Notes: generated from the letters alone by a model not told the origin. Positions 33,224 through 43,525 are shown, numbered from the stretch's first letter. The stretch is DNA of 64,000 nt from Endozoicomonas sp. Mp262 (GCF_025643335.1 NZ_CP092489.1:4784501-4848500); one strand, 5' to 3'. Program-made: numbers and translations.

Positions 33224-34708
33224 ATGAAACCACCGGGTTTTTTTCCGGCTATTTTTCTGAGCTTCTGGATAGCTGTATTTCCTGTCCACGCCAGCAAGAC
33301 CTCCATTGATCTACCCAGCCTGGGAGACGCCACTTCTGGCATCATATCACCACAGCAGGAATATGAGCTTGGCCGCACTTACCTTAAAGTCATTCGCAGC
33401 CAAACCCCAACAGTCAGTGACCCTGAACTAAAAGACTATCTGGAGCGCCTGATATCCCGACTGGCTGCCTCCAGTGAAATCATTGATCACAGGCTGATCA
33501 CCCTGGTTATAGACAATACCACCATCAATGCTTTCGCGGCACCCGGTGGCATCGTTGGTGTCAATACAGGACTTTTTCTCAATGCCGATACCGAAGCCCA
33601 GTTTGCCGCGGTACTGGCCCACGAATTAGCCCACTTAAGCCAGCGCCATTATGCCCGTAACGTGGAAGAAGCCAGAAACAAAAGTTTGCCAACGGCGGCC
33701 GCCATTCTTGCCTCTGTTCTTATCATGGCGGCAGGTGGTGCAGATGCCGGAGCGGCTGCTCTGACAAGTACGGTGGCAGGCCTGCAAAGCTCACGTCTGA
33801 AATTCAGCCGTCAATATGAGCGTGAAGCCGATAATATGGGTATACAGACCCTGGCGAGGGCTGGATTTGACCCCCATGCCATGCCGGAAATTTTTGAACA
33901 AATGAACAAGTCAAGTCGCTATGGCAGCCGTCCTCCCGAGTTCCTGTCCACTCACCCGGTTACAGAAAACCGGATTGCTGACTCCAGGGCCCGGGCAGAC
34001 CAGTTTCAATCCGGCGGTTCAAAAGGGGGTATCGACTTCCAATTAATGAAAATGCGCACACTGGCCCTGAGCGCTAAAAATCCCCATGAGTTGATAAAAC
34101 AACTTAGCAGGGAGCTGGAAACCGGCCACACCGGAGCCCCCAATATCAGCCGCTACGGCCTGGCACTAACAGCCATTCAAACCCGGGACTTTACCACGGC
34201 AGCCAAACAGCTGGATAGGCTTCTAAAAACAGCGCCCGATAATCTCCACTACATTCTGGCCAGGGCCAACCTGGATGCGAACTCCGGAAATGCCACCACA
34301 GCCCTTAAGACCATCGACAAGGCACTGGAGATTCATCTTGACTACTATCCCCTACTGGCCACTAAAGCAAAGATCCTGACCCAAACAGCCGCACATATGA
34401 AAAAGGAAGATCCCTTAACCAGGCAATATCAACAGGACGCCCGCACCATTTTATTAAAGCTCAGTCAAATGCGCCCGGAAGACCCTGATATTTGGTATGA
34501 ACTGGCTGAGGCCCAGGGACAGGCACAGGATATTCTTGGACTACACCAGGCCAGGGCAGAATATTTCTTCCTGACGGGTAATCTGGATGATGCCATCAGG
34601 CATATTGAATACGCTAAAAAACTGGCTGGAGATCGCTATGCCATAAAGGCAAAGCTCGATAAAAAGCTGGCTGATATGTACGAGTATCGTCGCAAGGTTA
34701 TTAAGTAA
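33224..34708 (+). CDS. bepA: beta-barrel assembly-enhancing protease BepA
   Basis: A 494-residue periplasmic M48 metalloprotease. A signal peptide ends near VHA (residues 21-23). The zinc motif HELAH has ligands His133 and His137 and catalytic Glu134; the third ligand region is READNMGI. The C-terminal half is TPR repeats (ARANLDANSGNATTALKTID). It degrades misassembled LptD and interacts with BAM. E. coli BepA is 487 residues. It is convergent with nadA and ends at a GGGAATGGTT hairpin. Confidence 0.95.
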   Translation: MKPPGFFPAIFLSFWIAVFPVHASKTSIDLPSLGDATSGIISPQQEYELGRTYLKVIRSQTPTVSDPELKDYLERLISRLAASSEIIDHRLITLVIDNTTINAFAAPGGIVGVNTGLFLNADTEAQFAAVLAHELAHLSQRHYARNVEEARNKSLPTAAAILASVLIMAAGGADAGAAALTSTVAGLQSSRLKFSRQYEREADNMGIQTLARAGFDPHAMPEIFEQMNKSSRYGSRPPEFLSTHPVTENRIADSRARADQFQSGGSKGGIDFQLMKMRTLALSAKNPHELIKQLSRELETGHTGAPNISRYGLALTAIQTRDFTTAAKQLDRLLKTAPDNLHYILARANLDANSGNATTALKTIDKALEIHLDYYPLLATKAKILTQTAAHMKKEDPLTRQYQQDARTILLKLSQMRPEDPDIWYELAEAQGQAQDILGLHQARAEYFFLTGNLDDAIRHIEYAKKLAGDRYAIKAKLDKKLADMYEYRRKVIK

Positions 34709-34720
34709 TACTTTTATAAC

Positions 34721-34748
34721 GGGAATGGTTACACTGCCAACCATTCCC
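34721..34748. terminator. bidirectional GGGAATGGTT hairpin between bepA and nadA
   Basis: GGGAATGGTT and AACCATTCCC form a perfect 10-bp stem with an 8-base loop at the convergent gene boundary. Confidence 0.65.
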
Positions 34749-34765
34749 TATTCCCTCCCTCCGCT

Positions 34766-35800
34766 CTACAAAGGAAAGTTCACCATCCGTTCCAAAGGAA
34801 CCAAAGCCTGACGTCGAATGTTTTCAGGCACTTTTATTTCATTCTGTTCGGATGGTGCTGCAAGACAATCAATAAGGCTATCCAGTGTATTCATCGCCAT
34901 CCAGGGACAATGGCCACAGCTTTTGCAGGTTGCCCCATTGCCTCCGGTGGGTGCCTCAAAGAACTCTTTCTCCGGGCATTGCTGCTGCATTTTATAAAAA
35001 ATCCCCCGATCTGTTGCCACAATAAACCGTTGGTTTGGCAGCTCATAAGAGGCTTTTAACAGCTTGCTGGTTGAGCCCACCACATCAGCCATTGCCACCA
35101 CCGGTTCCGGTGATTCAGGATGTACCAGCACCGCTGCATCCGGGTAAATCTTCTTAAGATCAGCCACCCCTTTCGCCCGAAACTCCTCATGGACAATACA
35201 GCTACTATCCCAAAGCAGCATATCAGCACCAGTTTGCTTCTGGATATAACCCCCAAGATACTTATCTGGCCCCCAGATAATCCGTTCACCCAGGGAATCA
35301 AGATGCTCAACAATTTCAAGGGCACAGCTTGATGTTACAACCCAGTCCGCCCGCGCCTTGACCGCAGCCGATGTATTGGCATAAACAACCACGGTTCTAT
35401 CAGGGTGCTGATCACAGAACCGGGAAAAACCTTCAACGGGACACCCTAAATCAAGTGAACATTCCGCCTCAAGGGTTGGCATTAATATTCGCTTGTCAGG
35501 ACTCAATATCGAAGCGGTTTCCCCCATAAACCGGACACCGGCAACAACCAGCGTGGAGGCAGGATAGCCACTGCCAAAGCGCGCCATTTCCAGCGAATCC
35601 CCAATAAACCCTCCGGTTTCCTCCGCCAGGGACTGAACCACCGCATCTGTATAGTAATGGGCAATCAATACCGCATTGTGCTGCTTTAATAGCTGATGAA
35701 CTTGCTCTCTTTTATTCTTTTCATCCCCCGGCACCAATGGCTCTGCAACGCCCTGTGAAAAATGACCCTGCACCTGCTTTCTGAGATTTACTGCGCTCAT
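34766..35800 (-). CDS. nadA: quinolinate synthase NadA
   Basis: A 344-residue iron-sulfur enzyme. [53 protein letters not shown] and [13 protein letters not shown] carry substrate residues and 4Fe-4S cysteines. It condenses iminoaspartate with dihydroxyacetone phosphate in NAD synthesis. It is followed 140 bases later (upstream in + coordinates order, same strand) by queC in the gene set typical of pseudomonads. Confidence 0.96.
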   Translation of the reverse strand: MSAVNLRKQVQGHFSQGVAEPLVPGDEKNKREQVHQLLKQHNAVLIAHYYTDAVVQSLAEETGGFIGDSLEMARFGSGYPASTLVVAGVRFMGETASILSPDKRILMPTLEAECSLDLGCPVEGFSRFCDQHPDRTVVVYANTSAAVKARADWVVTSSCALEIVEHLDSLGERIIWGPDKYLGGYIQKQTGADMLLWDSSCIVHEEFRAKGVADLKKIYPDAAVLVHPESPEPVVAMADVVGSTSKLLKASYELPNQRFIVATDRGIFYKMQQQCPEKEFFEAPTGGNGATCKSCGHCPWMAMNTLDSLIDCLAAPSEQNEIKVPENIRRQALVPLERMVNFPL

Positions 35801-35941
35801 AGGCTCTTATTTACCGTAGTCAAAAGTATTCCCGGCACCTGAATAAGGTATTGTTTTTTATAACCGGAGGCATTCTAGCACAGGACTGAAGGGAGATTAG
35901 AAGCAACCCTGGGAGCTGCTTCCAGAGATTAACTATAGATG

Positions 35942-36628
35942 CTACTGATAAGGTGTCACATCCTCAACACCCGCATCCTCAAATCCCTTTTTGCGGTAAC
36001 GACAACTGTCGCAGACACCACAGGCCTTGCCTTCATCATCAGCCTGATAACAGGAAACGGTTAGTGCATAGTCAACACCGAGACGAGTCCCCTCTTTGAT
36101 GATTTCACCCTTGGTCAGTTTCAACAGAGGGGCACGGATATGGAAATAATCCCCCTCAACACCGGCCTTTGTCGCCAGATTGGCCATTTTCTCAAAGGCA
36201 TCAAGAAATTCTGGACGGCAATCCGGATAGCCAGAGTAATCCACATCATTGGCGCCGATAAAAATATCCCGTGCCCCCAGCACTTCTGCCCAGCCAAGAG
36301 CAAGAGATAAAAATACGGTATTTCTGGCGGGTACATAAGTTATAGGAATCTCGGAACCCAGCTCCTCAGGCACATCCAGATCATCATCAGTCAGGGCAGA
36401 CCCCCCAATATCACGCAGCCCCAGGCGAAGGATTTTATGGGATACAGACCCATGAGCCTTAGCCACCCGCTTGGAGGCTTCCAGCTCAGAGCGGTGTCGT
36501 TGACCGTAGTCAAAACTCACCGTATAGCACTCATACCCCTGATCCCTGGCAATAGCCAGCACAGTGGTTGAATCCAGTCCGCCGGACAATAAAACAACAG
36601 CTTTTTTCTTCACTTTTTCCATCTCCAT
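35942..36628 (-). CDS. queC: 7-cyano-7-deazaguanine synthase QueC
   Basis: A 228-residue PP-loop protein. [17 protein letters not shown] is the ATP-binding loop, and the zinc site CxxC pattern appears in [17 protein letters not shown]. It converts carboxydeazaguanine and ammonia to preQ0 in queuosine synthesis. Its ATG overlaps the queE stop by 1 base (TAATG), so the two steps are translationally coupled. Confidence 0.96.
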   Translation of the reverse strand: MEMEKVKKKAVVLLSGGLDSTTVLAIARDQGYECYTVSFDYGQRHRSELEASKRVAKAHGSVSHKILRLGLRDIGGSALTDDDLDVPEELGSEIPITYVPARNTVFLSLALGWAEVLGARDIFIGANDVDYSGYPDCRPEFLDAFEKMANLATKAGVEGDYFHIRAPLLKLTKGEIIKEGTRLGVDYALTVSCYQADDEGKACGVCDSCRYRKKGFEDAGVEDVTPYQ

Positions 36629-37278
36629 TAAACCCCCGTCTTATCTCCCCAAATAAGGCGATGCAACTGCAACTGAAAGCGTACATTCAGACCATCATCC
36701 AGAATCCATTGAGCCAACAGTTCAGGTTTCATTTGATCCGCCACCGGTGAAAACAGCACATCAGAAACCTTATCATCAAGGCCATACTCTTTAAGCTTCG
36801 ACACTGACCACTCATAATCTGTGCGATCGGCAATCACAAACTTCACCTGATCCTTGTTATCCAGATACTGAATATTTTCATGCAGGTTTCGTTTCACCTC
36901 ACCGGAGCCAGGGGCTTTAAAATCCATAACCTTGACAACCCTGGGATCAACCCGGGAGAGATCCATGGCACCACTGGTCTCAAGGGACACCTCATAACCC
37001 TGGTCCACCAGTTTTTCTAACAGGGGAATACAGTTAGGCTGCGCCAGTGGCTCGCCACCGGTAACCGTAATATAACGGGGGCTATACTTCTTGATTTCAG
37101 CCTCAATGGCTTCCAGGGTCATTTTTTCACCGCCCTGAAAGGCATACTCCGTATCACACCATACACAACGCAGAGGACACCCGGTCAAGCGTACAAACAC
37201 TGTAGGCAACCCGGCAGTTCGGGTCTCACCTTGCAGGGAGTAAAACATTTCAGAAATTCTAAGGGTATTGGTTATCAT
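36628..37278 (-). CDS. queE: 7-carboxy-7-deazaguanine synthase QueE
   Basis: A 216-residue radical-SAM enzyme. The cluster motif [10 protein letters not shown] gives C-x3-C-x2-C, and the protein has [20 protein letters not shown] at the start and [12 protein letters not shown]. It makes the deazaguanine ring upstream of QueC. No ribosome site is seen; instead, a 28-bp palindrome ends 3 bases before the ATG. Confidence 0.95.
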   Translation of the reverse strand: MITNTLRISEMFYSLQGETRTAGLPTVFVRLTGCPLRCVWCDTEYAFQGGEKMTLEAIEAEIKKYSPRYITVTGGEPLAQPNCIPLLEKLVDQGYEVSLETSGAMDLSRVDPRVVKVMDFKAPGSGEVKRNLHENIQYLDNKDQVKFVIADRTDYEWSVSKLKEYGLDDKVSDVLFSPVADQMKPELLAQWILDDGLNVRFQLQLHRLIWGDKTGV

Positions 37279-37280
37279 TA

Positions 37281-37308
37281 ATTCTACACCAGTTAACTGG
37301 TGCAGAAT
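37281..37308. promoter_or_regulatory. 28-bp palindrome abutting the queE start codon
   Basis: ATTCTACACCAGTTAACTGG then TGCAGAAT is self-complementary except for one pair. It is a candidate operator or an mRNA hairpin controlling queE-queC. No preQ1 riboswitch consensus was seen. Confidence 0.5.
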
Positions 37309-37384
37309 GGTAGTCAGTCAAAAGAAACTCTGCAACCTGCTTCCCTGCCCCCGGCATTATTTTTGTAGGAAACCCCGTTTTTCT

Positions 37385-39124
37385 TTAACCCTCTCTTTCA
37401 TTGCTACTGTAATCTTCGATTATTTTGTCCAAAGCTTGTTCATAGGCAGTTAACTCTTGCAACGATATAGACCGCCTGCCGCCTTTTAACATGTGTTTCA
37501 CGCTGGCTGAATCTATTTCCCCTTCAGTCAGAAAGGCTTTAATCCTTTCAACTGGCTCCTCAATACTGACCTTACCCATTGCAATTTCAAGCCCTTTCAT
37601 ACTTGCATTTATACCGTCCTCTTCCTTTATTGACAGACTTTTCCATGAAAATCCGGGGGAAACACAAACGTTTAACTGACGCAGTACTCCACGAATGTAT
37701 TCACAGGCTTCAACCATTGCTTTTCCCTTCGCTGGGCTACTAATCTGATAACCTTCATCAAACGATATACTGCGTTCTCTCCCCTTGAGTTCTTTCAATT
37801 GTTTTCTCGTTAATGGGCATGCTTGATATTTATACAACACCTCAATATCATCCCTTAAATCACCAAGAACAGAAGCCTGCTCTAAATGCTTTTTGATATC
37901 ACTTTCAGCTTTAAAAAAGCTGGATAGCTTTCGATAAGCTGCCGGATAACATAATCTTGCAGCCTTGATATAAAATCTCTCTGCCTTCTTCCTATTAACT
38001 GCCACCCCCCAACCCAATTCACACATTTGACCCAGTTTAAAATAGGCTGGCGCATAGGGATGACCGTTATTTATAAGAAGACTCAATAGATTAATAGCTT
38101 CTCTATAATTCTTTGATTCCAATAGATCCAGGCATAAAGAAAACTGGGTATAACAGTCCATTACTACCTGCTTCCTCAGATGCCCAGGATGATAGACCAG
38201 CCCGTACAAATCCTTAGCCTGACAAGCCCCGCAGGGGGCCTCTCCTAATAACCTTATAGGTGCATCTTTATAAATCTCATTCAAAACTGCTACAGCTTCT
38301 GGCTGGCCATATTTTGCGGCCTTTTTATAATATTTCACCATCTCGTCTGGCTTACTGTCTTCTTTATAAAGAATCGCTACTTTATATAGCAAATCACCCC
38401 CGGCAAATTCTCTGGCCCACAGGGGCCAAGATGGAACACTGGCAGCCATTTTTTTATATCCTTTATCTGTCCCCCTGCCCTGATAATTAAGCTCTACAAG
38501 CATTAGCCCTGCAAGCGCAAAGCCTTTCTCCTCCGAACTATCAAAACAAATACAAGCCTTTTCTTCACTTTGAGTCACTCCCCAACCATTGAGATACATC
38601 ATGCCTCGCTTATATTGAATAAGCCCGGTAAGTTTTTTAGATAATTTCTGCTCACATGCAGTCTTGTAATAATGTTCTGCCATTTGATCATTTTGATCAG
38701 TGCCAATCCCCAGCTCAGTCATCACAGCAACTTTCAGTAAAGCTGGCAAAAAATCTTCATCTTTTAATTGCCTATAAATTTCAAATGCCTCTTTTTCATT
38801 CTTTTCCCCTCCCAAACCGTGCTCTAGCATATACGCCCAATTTGCCCTCAATGCCTGAATTTCACTCCCTCCATCAATAGCCCGCTTAAAAAAACCAAAC
38901 GCCTTTTTATAAAAACCCTCTTTTTCAAACTTGTCTTCGCTTTTTTCTGCTTGTTTTACTAACCACATTCCATAATTACAACAAGCCTCTGGCATGCCTT
39001 GAGTAGCCGCTTCCACAAGAAGCGTATCTGGCTTACCAAAGGCATCCGACCTTTCCCACTGGAAACCAAACACTAGCACTAAAGAAACACAAAAGAGTCG
39101 TGACAGAAAGGAAACACAAAACAT
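37385..39124 (-). CDS. secreted Sel1-repeat protein
   Basis: A 579-residue protein with an N-terminal signal sequence (MFCVSFLSRLFCVSLVLVFG). Multiple Sel1/TPR-like repeats are visible: LRANWAYMLEHGLGGEKNEK, AVMTELGIGTDQNDQMAEHY, MMYLNGWGVTQSEEKACICF and MCELGWGVAVNRKKAERFYI. A Cys pair (APCGACQAKDLYG) interrupts the array. Sel1 proteins act as interaction scaffolds, including host-interaction factors. It is inserted between queE and cpoB, an interval usually without such a gene. No further function can be assigned. Confidence 0.85.
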   Translation of the reverse strand: MFCVSFLSRLFCVSLVLVFGFQWERSDAFGKPDTLLVEAATQGMPEACCNYGMWLVKQAEKSEDKFEKEGFYKKAFGFFKRAIDGGSEIQALRANWAYMLEHGLGGEKNEKEAFEIYRQLKDEDFLPALLKVAVMTELGIGTDQNDQMAEHYYKTACEQKLSKKLTGLIQYKRGMMYLNGWGVTQSEEKACICFDSSEEKGFALAGLMLVELNYQGRGTDKGYKKMAASVPSWPLWAREFAGGDLLYKVAILYKEDSKPDEMVKYYKKAAKYGQPEAVAVLNEIYKDAPIRLLGEAPCGACQAKDLYGLVYHPGHLRKQVVMDCYTQFSLCLDLLESKNYREAINLLSLLINNGHPYAPAYFKLGQMCELGWGVAVNRKKAERFYIKAARLCYPAAYRKLSSFFKAESDIKKHLEQASVLGDLRDDIEVLYKYQACPLTRKQLKELKGRERSISFDEGYQISSPAKGKAMVEACEYIRGVLRQLNVCVSPGFSWKSLSIKEEDGINASMKGLEIAMGKVSIEEPVERIKAFLTEGEIDSASVKHMLKGGRRSISLQELTAYEQALDKIIEDYSSNEREG

Positions 39125-39196
39125 GCTGGATAAATACCGCAGGATATACTCAGACCTGAGTATAGACAGTCTTTTAACAGGGCAAAGTAAAGGTGT

Positions 39197-39222
39197 AAAA
39201 AAAGGGCTTTGCGCCCTTTTTT
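39197..39222 (-). terminator. terminator after cpoB
   Basis: Minus strand AAAAAAGGGC, short loop, GCCCTTTTTTT. It follows the cpoB stop and separates it from the Sel1 gene downstream. Confidence 0.8.
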
Positions 39223-39253
39223 ATGTCAACAGACCTACAATGTATAAACGTGC

Positions 39254-40093
39254 TCAGTCGCCCAGGTTCCTGAGATAGGTATCAGAAAGCCTTGATGCCG
39301 CTGACTCAGGATACTTACTAATGACAGATTCCAGGTATTTGCGAGCCTGTTGCTGATCACCCTGAAGATCAGATAAACGTCCCAGTTTATAGATGGCATC
39401 CGGTATCTTGGGGCTATTCGGGTAGTTATTCAATACACCAGAGAATGCCTCCTGTGCCCCCGGATAATTCCCCTGAGCCATATAGACTTCACCTAACCAG
39501 TACTGGGCATTGTCCGCATACTGGCCCTTTGGATAATCAGCCAGCTGTTTTTTCAACGCCTGACGGGCTTCATCGAAACGCTTATCCCTGATTAACTGAA
39601 ACGCTGCATTATAGGCAGTTTCTTCCGTTTTCCCGGAACCAGCAGCGGGGAAAGCGGTTGTTTTTCCCGGAGAAACACGGCTTTTCCCTGCTGGTACTTC
39701 ACTGGTATCACCCAAGTGGGCAATCCGCTCATCCAGATCCAGGTAACGATCCCTGTTTTCCTGTTGCAACTGCTTTAACAAATACCCCTGCTCTTCCAAT
39801 TGCCCACGCAGTTCCATGACATCACTGCGCAATTGGTCAATAACATTCAGCATATGCGCAACCCCAGCTTCAGAACCCAGGGTTTTAGCCTCAGAAACCG
39901 GCTGAGGAAATCCATCCCCACCGCTTTCAATAGCCATCGCAGGCGTAGAGTCAACCACTGGCACTGATGATGCATTTGCATAACCGGAGATAATGCCGGG
40001 GGCTAACAGCAAGGCGATCCTCGCTGCCTTAACAAGTGAAGAAGCCTGACAGGCGTATTTATTTAAAGAACGTTTAGGAGCTGCAACAGTCAT
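39254..40093 (-). CDS. cpoB: cell division coordinator CpoB (YbgF)
   Basis: A 279-residue periplasmic protein with a signal-like N terminus, a coiled coil (VIDQLRSDVMELRGQLEEQG, LKQLQQENRDRYLDLDERIA) and three C-terminal TPRs (YNAAFQLIRDKRFDEARQAL, YWLGEVYMAQGNYPGAQEAF). It coordinates Tol-Pal with peptidoglycan synthesis at division. It is the last gene of the tol-pal operon, 16 bases after pal. Confidence 0.93.
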   Translation of the reverse strand: MTVAAPKRSLNKYACQASSLVKAARIALLLAPGIISGYANASSVPVVDSTPAMAIESGGDGFPQPVSEAKTLGSEAGVAHMLNVIDQLRSDVMELRGQLEEQGYLLKQLQQENRDRYLDLDERIAHLGDTSEVPAGKSRVSPGKTTAFPAAGSGKTEETAYNAAFQLIRDKRFDEARQALKKQLADYPKGQYADNAQYWLGEVYMAQGNYPGAQEAFSGVLNNYPNSPKIPDAIYKLGRLSDLQGDQQQARKYLESVISKYPESAASRLSDTYLRNLGD

Positions 40094-40109
40094 TCAAATC
40101 CAATCCGTA

Positions 40110-40670
40110 TTAGTTCATTACGATGACAGCACGACGGTTTTTAGTCCACGCTGAATCGTTATGCGCAGGATCAAGAGGCTTTTCAAAACCAAAGCTGATC
40201 ACTTCAATACGACCCTCAGCCACACCTTTGGATACCAGGTAATTTTTCACCGCACTGGCACGACGCTCACCCAGTGCCAGGTTATAAGTACGGGTACCCC
40301 GCTCGTCAGTATGCCCCTCAATGACAATCTGCTTGTTACGTCCCTCACTGGAGTTCAGGTAAGCAGCCTGTACATCAAGTGCCTTATAATCCCGGTCTTC
40401 CAGCCTGGAGCTGTCAAAACCAAACTGGTACTCATTGTGATTCAGCAATGCCCCGATTTGCTCAGGGGTAGCGCTGATCTTACCGCTATCAACAACCGCC
40501 TGAACAGAAGGATCCAGAACCGGTTGGGTTTCTACAATCACTTCCTCTTTAACCACAGGTTCCATTGTTGATACATCGGAGGTACTTTCTCCACCTGTTG
40601 TGGTACATCCGACCAGCCAGAGCGCTGTTGCCGCAGCAGCAGCCACCTTGACGAAGTTAGCACGTTGCAT
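40110..40670 (-). CDS. pal: peptidoglycan-associated lipoprotein Pal
   Basis: 186 residues from ATG 40670, supported by GGAG 6 bases upstream; the GTG at 40682 overlaps that site. The lipobox is LWLVGC, followed by a linker and the OmpA-like domain (YQFGFDSSRLEDRDYKALDV; IVIEGHTDERGTRTYNLALG with NLALGERRASAVKNYL). It anchors the outer membrane to peptidoglycan and binds TolB. Confidence 0.95.
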   Translation of the reverse strand: MQRANFVKVAAAAATALWLVGCTTTGGESTSDVSTMEPVVKEEVIVETQPVLDPSVQAVVDSGKISATPEQIGALLNHNEYQFGFDSSRLEDRDYKALDVQAAYLNSSEGRNKQIVIEGHTDERGTRTYNLALGERRASAVKNYLVSKGVAEGRIEVISFGFEKPLDPAHNDSAWTKNRRAVIVMN

Positions 40671-40845
40671 GTCAAGCTCCACTCATTCCAAAATATTCAT
40701 TTACTTTTGCAGTACCCTACCAGAACTGCCCTCACCCGGCCAGTATACAGTCTTGCCTGATGGGCGATGACTGATCTGGCAACAATCTCAGGAGCCTGGG
40801 AACGAACCTAACCACTAAACCCATAATAAAACCTCAAAGCCCCTA

Positions 40846-42252
40846 TTACAGGTTCACGGCAGGACCCCAAACAGGCTCGCGAATATCTCCTGCCGCTGAG
40901 GGCAAGCGGTACTTCACCCGTCCATCTGCCGAGACAATACCCAGCTCTCCATGCTGTTTACCCTGGGCAGAGTAAATCAGTCTGCGTCCTCCGGGAGCCA
41001 CACTGGGAGAATCTTCCAATGTTGAGGAAGTCAGCAACCTCAAACGCCCTGTATCCAGGTCTTGAATGGCAATATTAAAGTCTGCCGCCTGTCGTCCTTT
41101 ATGAACCAGAGCCAGGGACTTGCCATCAGGGAATACCTTGGCCCGGGCATTAAACCGCCCTTCAAAGGTCAATCGTTTAGGCTTGCTGCTGGCTACCACG
41201 CTGCCATCGGACTTATAGGCAACATCTATCTGGTATATCTGGGCACTGCCCCCCCGGTTAGAGGTAAATATAATGCCCCTTCCATCCGGCATCCAGTCAG
41301 GCTCGGTATCTATGGAGTAGTGGGAAGTCAGCTGACTCAGTTTCCCTGAATCAAGATCCATCACATAAATATCAGGACTCCCCCCCTTGGATAGCATAAA
41401 AGCTATTTTTTTACCGTCAGGTGACCAGGCCGGAGAGCTGTTCAGGCCCTTATAAGCCGCCAGCTGCTTTCTTTTACCGGTAGCCAGCTCCTGCATAAAT
41501 ATGGAAGAACGGCCGGATTCAAAGGAAACATAAGCCACATGCCTACCATCGGGAGACCAGCTGGGCGACAGGATTGGCTCCCTGGAACGGAACACAGTAC
41601 GAACCCGCTTACCGTCGGCATCCGCATATTTCAGCTGGTAATTATAAACAGGGGGAACCTTGACGGTTTTTTTACCTTCTCTCTTTTCAGAAGCAGGCTT
41701 CACCATTTCCGCCGTGATATAAAGCAGTCGCGTTGAAAAATCACCCTTGATCCCTGTAATTTTCTCATACACTGCATCGCTCACATGATGAGCCAGCGCC
41801 CTCATCTGGGTTCCATTACCCTTTACCTGTCCCGACAACATACTGCGCTGTCGGACAACATCAAAGAGCTGGTAGTGAACATGGTAATTTTCACCCTGTT
41901 TCTCAACCTTGCCTGTTACCAGGTAAGAAGCTCCCAGCACCTTCCAGTCTCTATAGTACACCTCGGATTCCTTGCCAGGAAAACTCAGCATATTTTTTCG
42001 TTCCAGCGCCGTAAACAACCCACTGAGCTTCAGGTCATTATCAACAATGGCTGCCATATCCTCAGGCAACACCGTTTTTCCCGACCAACTGAAAGGCGAT
42101 ACGGCAACGGTGACTAATTTATCATTACCCTGGGTCACCTCCAGCACAAGCTCAGCCCTGGCGAACTGCGCAAAAATAACAAAGGTAACCAGTGCAAACC
42201 ATGCTGCCAACTTTGTGGTAGCCGTGCTTATGCGTTCATAGCTATTCATCAT
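40846..42252 (-). CDS. tolB: Tol-Pal system periplasmic protein TolB
   Basis: A 468-residue protein with a signal peptide (ending near FARA), an N-terminal TolB domain (LVTVAVSPFSWSGKTVLPED) and a six-bladed beta-propeller with repeated SPSWSPDGRHVAYVSFESG-like units. E. coli TolB is 430. It binds Pal and transmits TolA energy to the outer membrane. Its start overlaps the tolA stop (ATGATGA), so the two are translationally coupled. Confidence 0.95.
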   Translation of the reverse strand: MMNSYERISTATTKLAAWFALVTFVIFAQFARAELVLEVTQGNDKLVTVAVSPFSWSGKTVLPEDMAAIVDNDLKLSGLFTALERKNMLSFPGKESEVYYRDWKVLGASYLVTGKVEKQGENYHVHYQLFDVVRQRSMLSGQVKGNGTQMRALAHHVSDAVYEKITGIKGDFSTRLLYITAEMVKPASEKREGKKTVKVPPVYNYQLKYADADGKRVRTVFRSREPILSPSWSPDGRHVAYVSFESGRSSIFMQELATGKRKQLAAYKGLNSSPAWSPDGKKIAFMLSKGGSPDIYVMDLDSGKLSQLTSHYSIDTEPDWMPDGRGIIFTSNRGGSAQIYQIDVAYKSDGSVVASSKPKRLTFEGRFNARAKVFPDGKSLALVHKGRQAADFNIAIQDLDTGRLRLLTSSTLEDSPSVAPGGRRLIYSAQGKQHGELGIVSADGRVKYRLPSAAGDIREPVWGPAVNL

Positions 42253-43085
42253 CTAACCAGATCCTCTGGACTAAACTTAAATGTAAAGCGCCTGAAGTTT
42301 TTTTCATAGATGCGCCGGTCAAGCTGTTTCAACTCTACAATAGGTGTTCCCAGCTTTATTGCCTGAATGACAGACCGGTCAAATGCTTCATTGCCACTAC
42401 CCTTTATTATTATAAACCCCTGCAAGTCACCAAACGGCGATAGCCGTATTTCAATGACTGCTTCCATACTATTACGGGCACTGGGGGGGCGGTTCCAGTG
42501 TGCTTTCATACGATTAACCAGCAAGGCACTGTAATAAGAGACTTCAGAGGCATCCTTTTCCGCCTGCTCCGCCTGCCGTTGCTCTTTTTCCCTTGCAGCC
42601 TGCTCCCGGGCCAGTTGTTCCCTTAACTCGGCCTGCTCTTTTTTCCGCCGGGCCTCCAGTTGCGCCAGGCGTTCCTTTTCCTTTCTCTTTTGCTCAGCCT
42701 CTTCCCGGGCTTTTTCTTTTGCCTCCTGTTCCCTTTTCAGGGCAAGCTGTTTTTGCCGTTCCGCTTCTTTCTTTTTGCGAGCCAATTCCTGCTTTCTGCG
42801 CTTCTCAGCAACAGCCTTGGCCTTCCTGGCCTTTTCCTCAGCAGCACGCCGGGCAGCCCCGTCATCCACAGGCCGTTTTGATTCTGGTCTGGGCGCCTCA
42901 ACCAGGCTGGCTTTAATATGCAGTGGCGGTGTTATTTTCTGTTGCGCAGACTGAGACCAGCTTACCATCAGCAATGCCAGCATCGTGCAGTGAAGCGCCA
43001 CCGACACAAACACAGGAAGCCCATAACCATGAAGTAATGCCCAGCGAAACTTTTTCACTAATACTGTCTTCATTTCACTTTTCAT
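42249..43085 (-). CDS. tolA: TolA protein
   Basis: A 278-residue protein with one N-terminal membrane segment (VFVSVALHCTMLALLMVSWS), a long Lys/Glu/Ala/Arg-rich helical domain II from about residue 75 to 185, and a small C-terminal domain ending FTFKFSPEDLVR. The domain SYYSALLVNRMKAHWNRPPS is the TolA/TonB C-terminal fold. It bridges TolQR to Pal-TolB using the proton motive force. Confidence 0.93.
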   Translation of the reverse strand: MKSEMKTVLVKKFRWALLHGYGLPVFVSVALHCTMLALLMVSWSQSAQQKITPPLHIKASLVEAPRPESKRPVDDGAARRAAEEKARKAKAVAEKRRKQELARKKKEAERQKQLALKREQEAKEKAREEAEQKRKEKERLAQLEARRKKEQAELREQLAREQAAREKEQRQAEQAEKDASEVSYYSALLVNRMKAHWNRPPSARNSMEAVIEIRLSPFGDLQGFIIIKGSGNEAFDRSVIQAIKLGTPIVELKQLDRRIYEKNFRRFTFKFSPEDLVR

Positions 43086-43512
43086 TCAATGAGACCGGAT
43101 CGGTTATGAGTCCCACATTTTCAACCCCTGCACTTTGCAGATAAGCCATTAACTCAATCACTGAGCCATAATCAACTTTTCTGTCTCCCTTGATAAGAAC
43201 CTGTGTGTCAGGCCTGGCAGACACCACTTTACTCACTTTCTCCTGAATCACTTTCAGACTGGTGGCATGCTCCTGCTTTTTACCCAGGTCAATAAAGTAG
43301 TCACCACTCGCCTTTATGGAAAGAATCAGATTTTCCTGATCGTCCTTTACCGGCATGGGTTTGCTAACCACTTTGGGTAAATCCACTTTTACGCCCTGGG
43401 TCAGCATGGGAGCGCTGACCATAAAGGCCACCAGCAGCACCATCATGATATCGATAAACGGCACCATGTTGATTTCAGCCATGGGTTTTCGTCTGATTCT
43501 GGACCTGGCCAT
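43075..43512 (-). CDS. tolR: TolR protein
   Basis: 145 residues from ATG 43512, which is preceded by GGAGGTGAT; an upstream extension to 43581 is not needed. MAEINMVPFIDIMMVLLVAF is the single transmembrane helix with the proton-path Asp. It is part of the TolQR motor. It overlaps tolA by 11 bases. Confidence 0.95.
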   Translation of the reverse strand: MARSRIRRKPMAEINMVPFIDIMMVLLVAFMVSAPMLTQGVKVDLPKVVSKPMPVKDDQENLILSIKASGDYFIDLGKKQEHATSLKVIQEKVSKVVSARPDTQVLIKGDRKVDYGSVIELMAYLQSAGVENVGLITDPVSLNEK

Positions 43513-43525
43513 ATCACCTCCCTGG

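Noticed and set aside
37281-37308. preQ1 riboswitch upstream of queE-queC
   Set aside because: The region is a simple palindrome; no preQ1 aptamer-like stem with A-rich tail was found.
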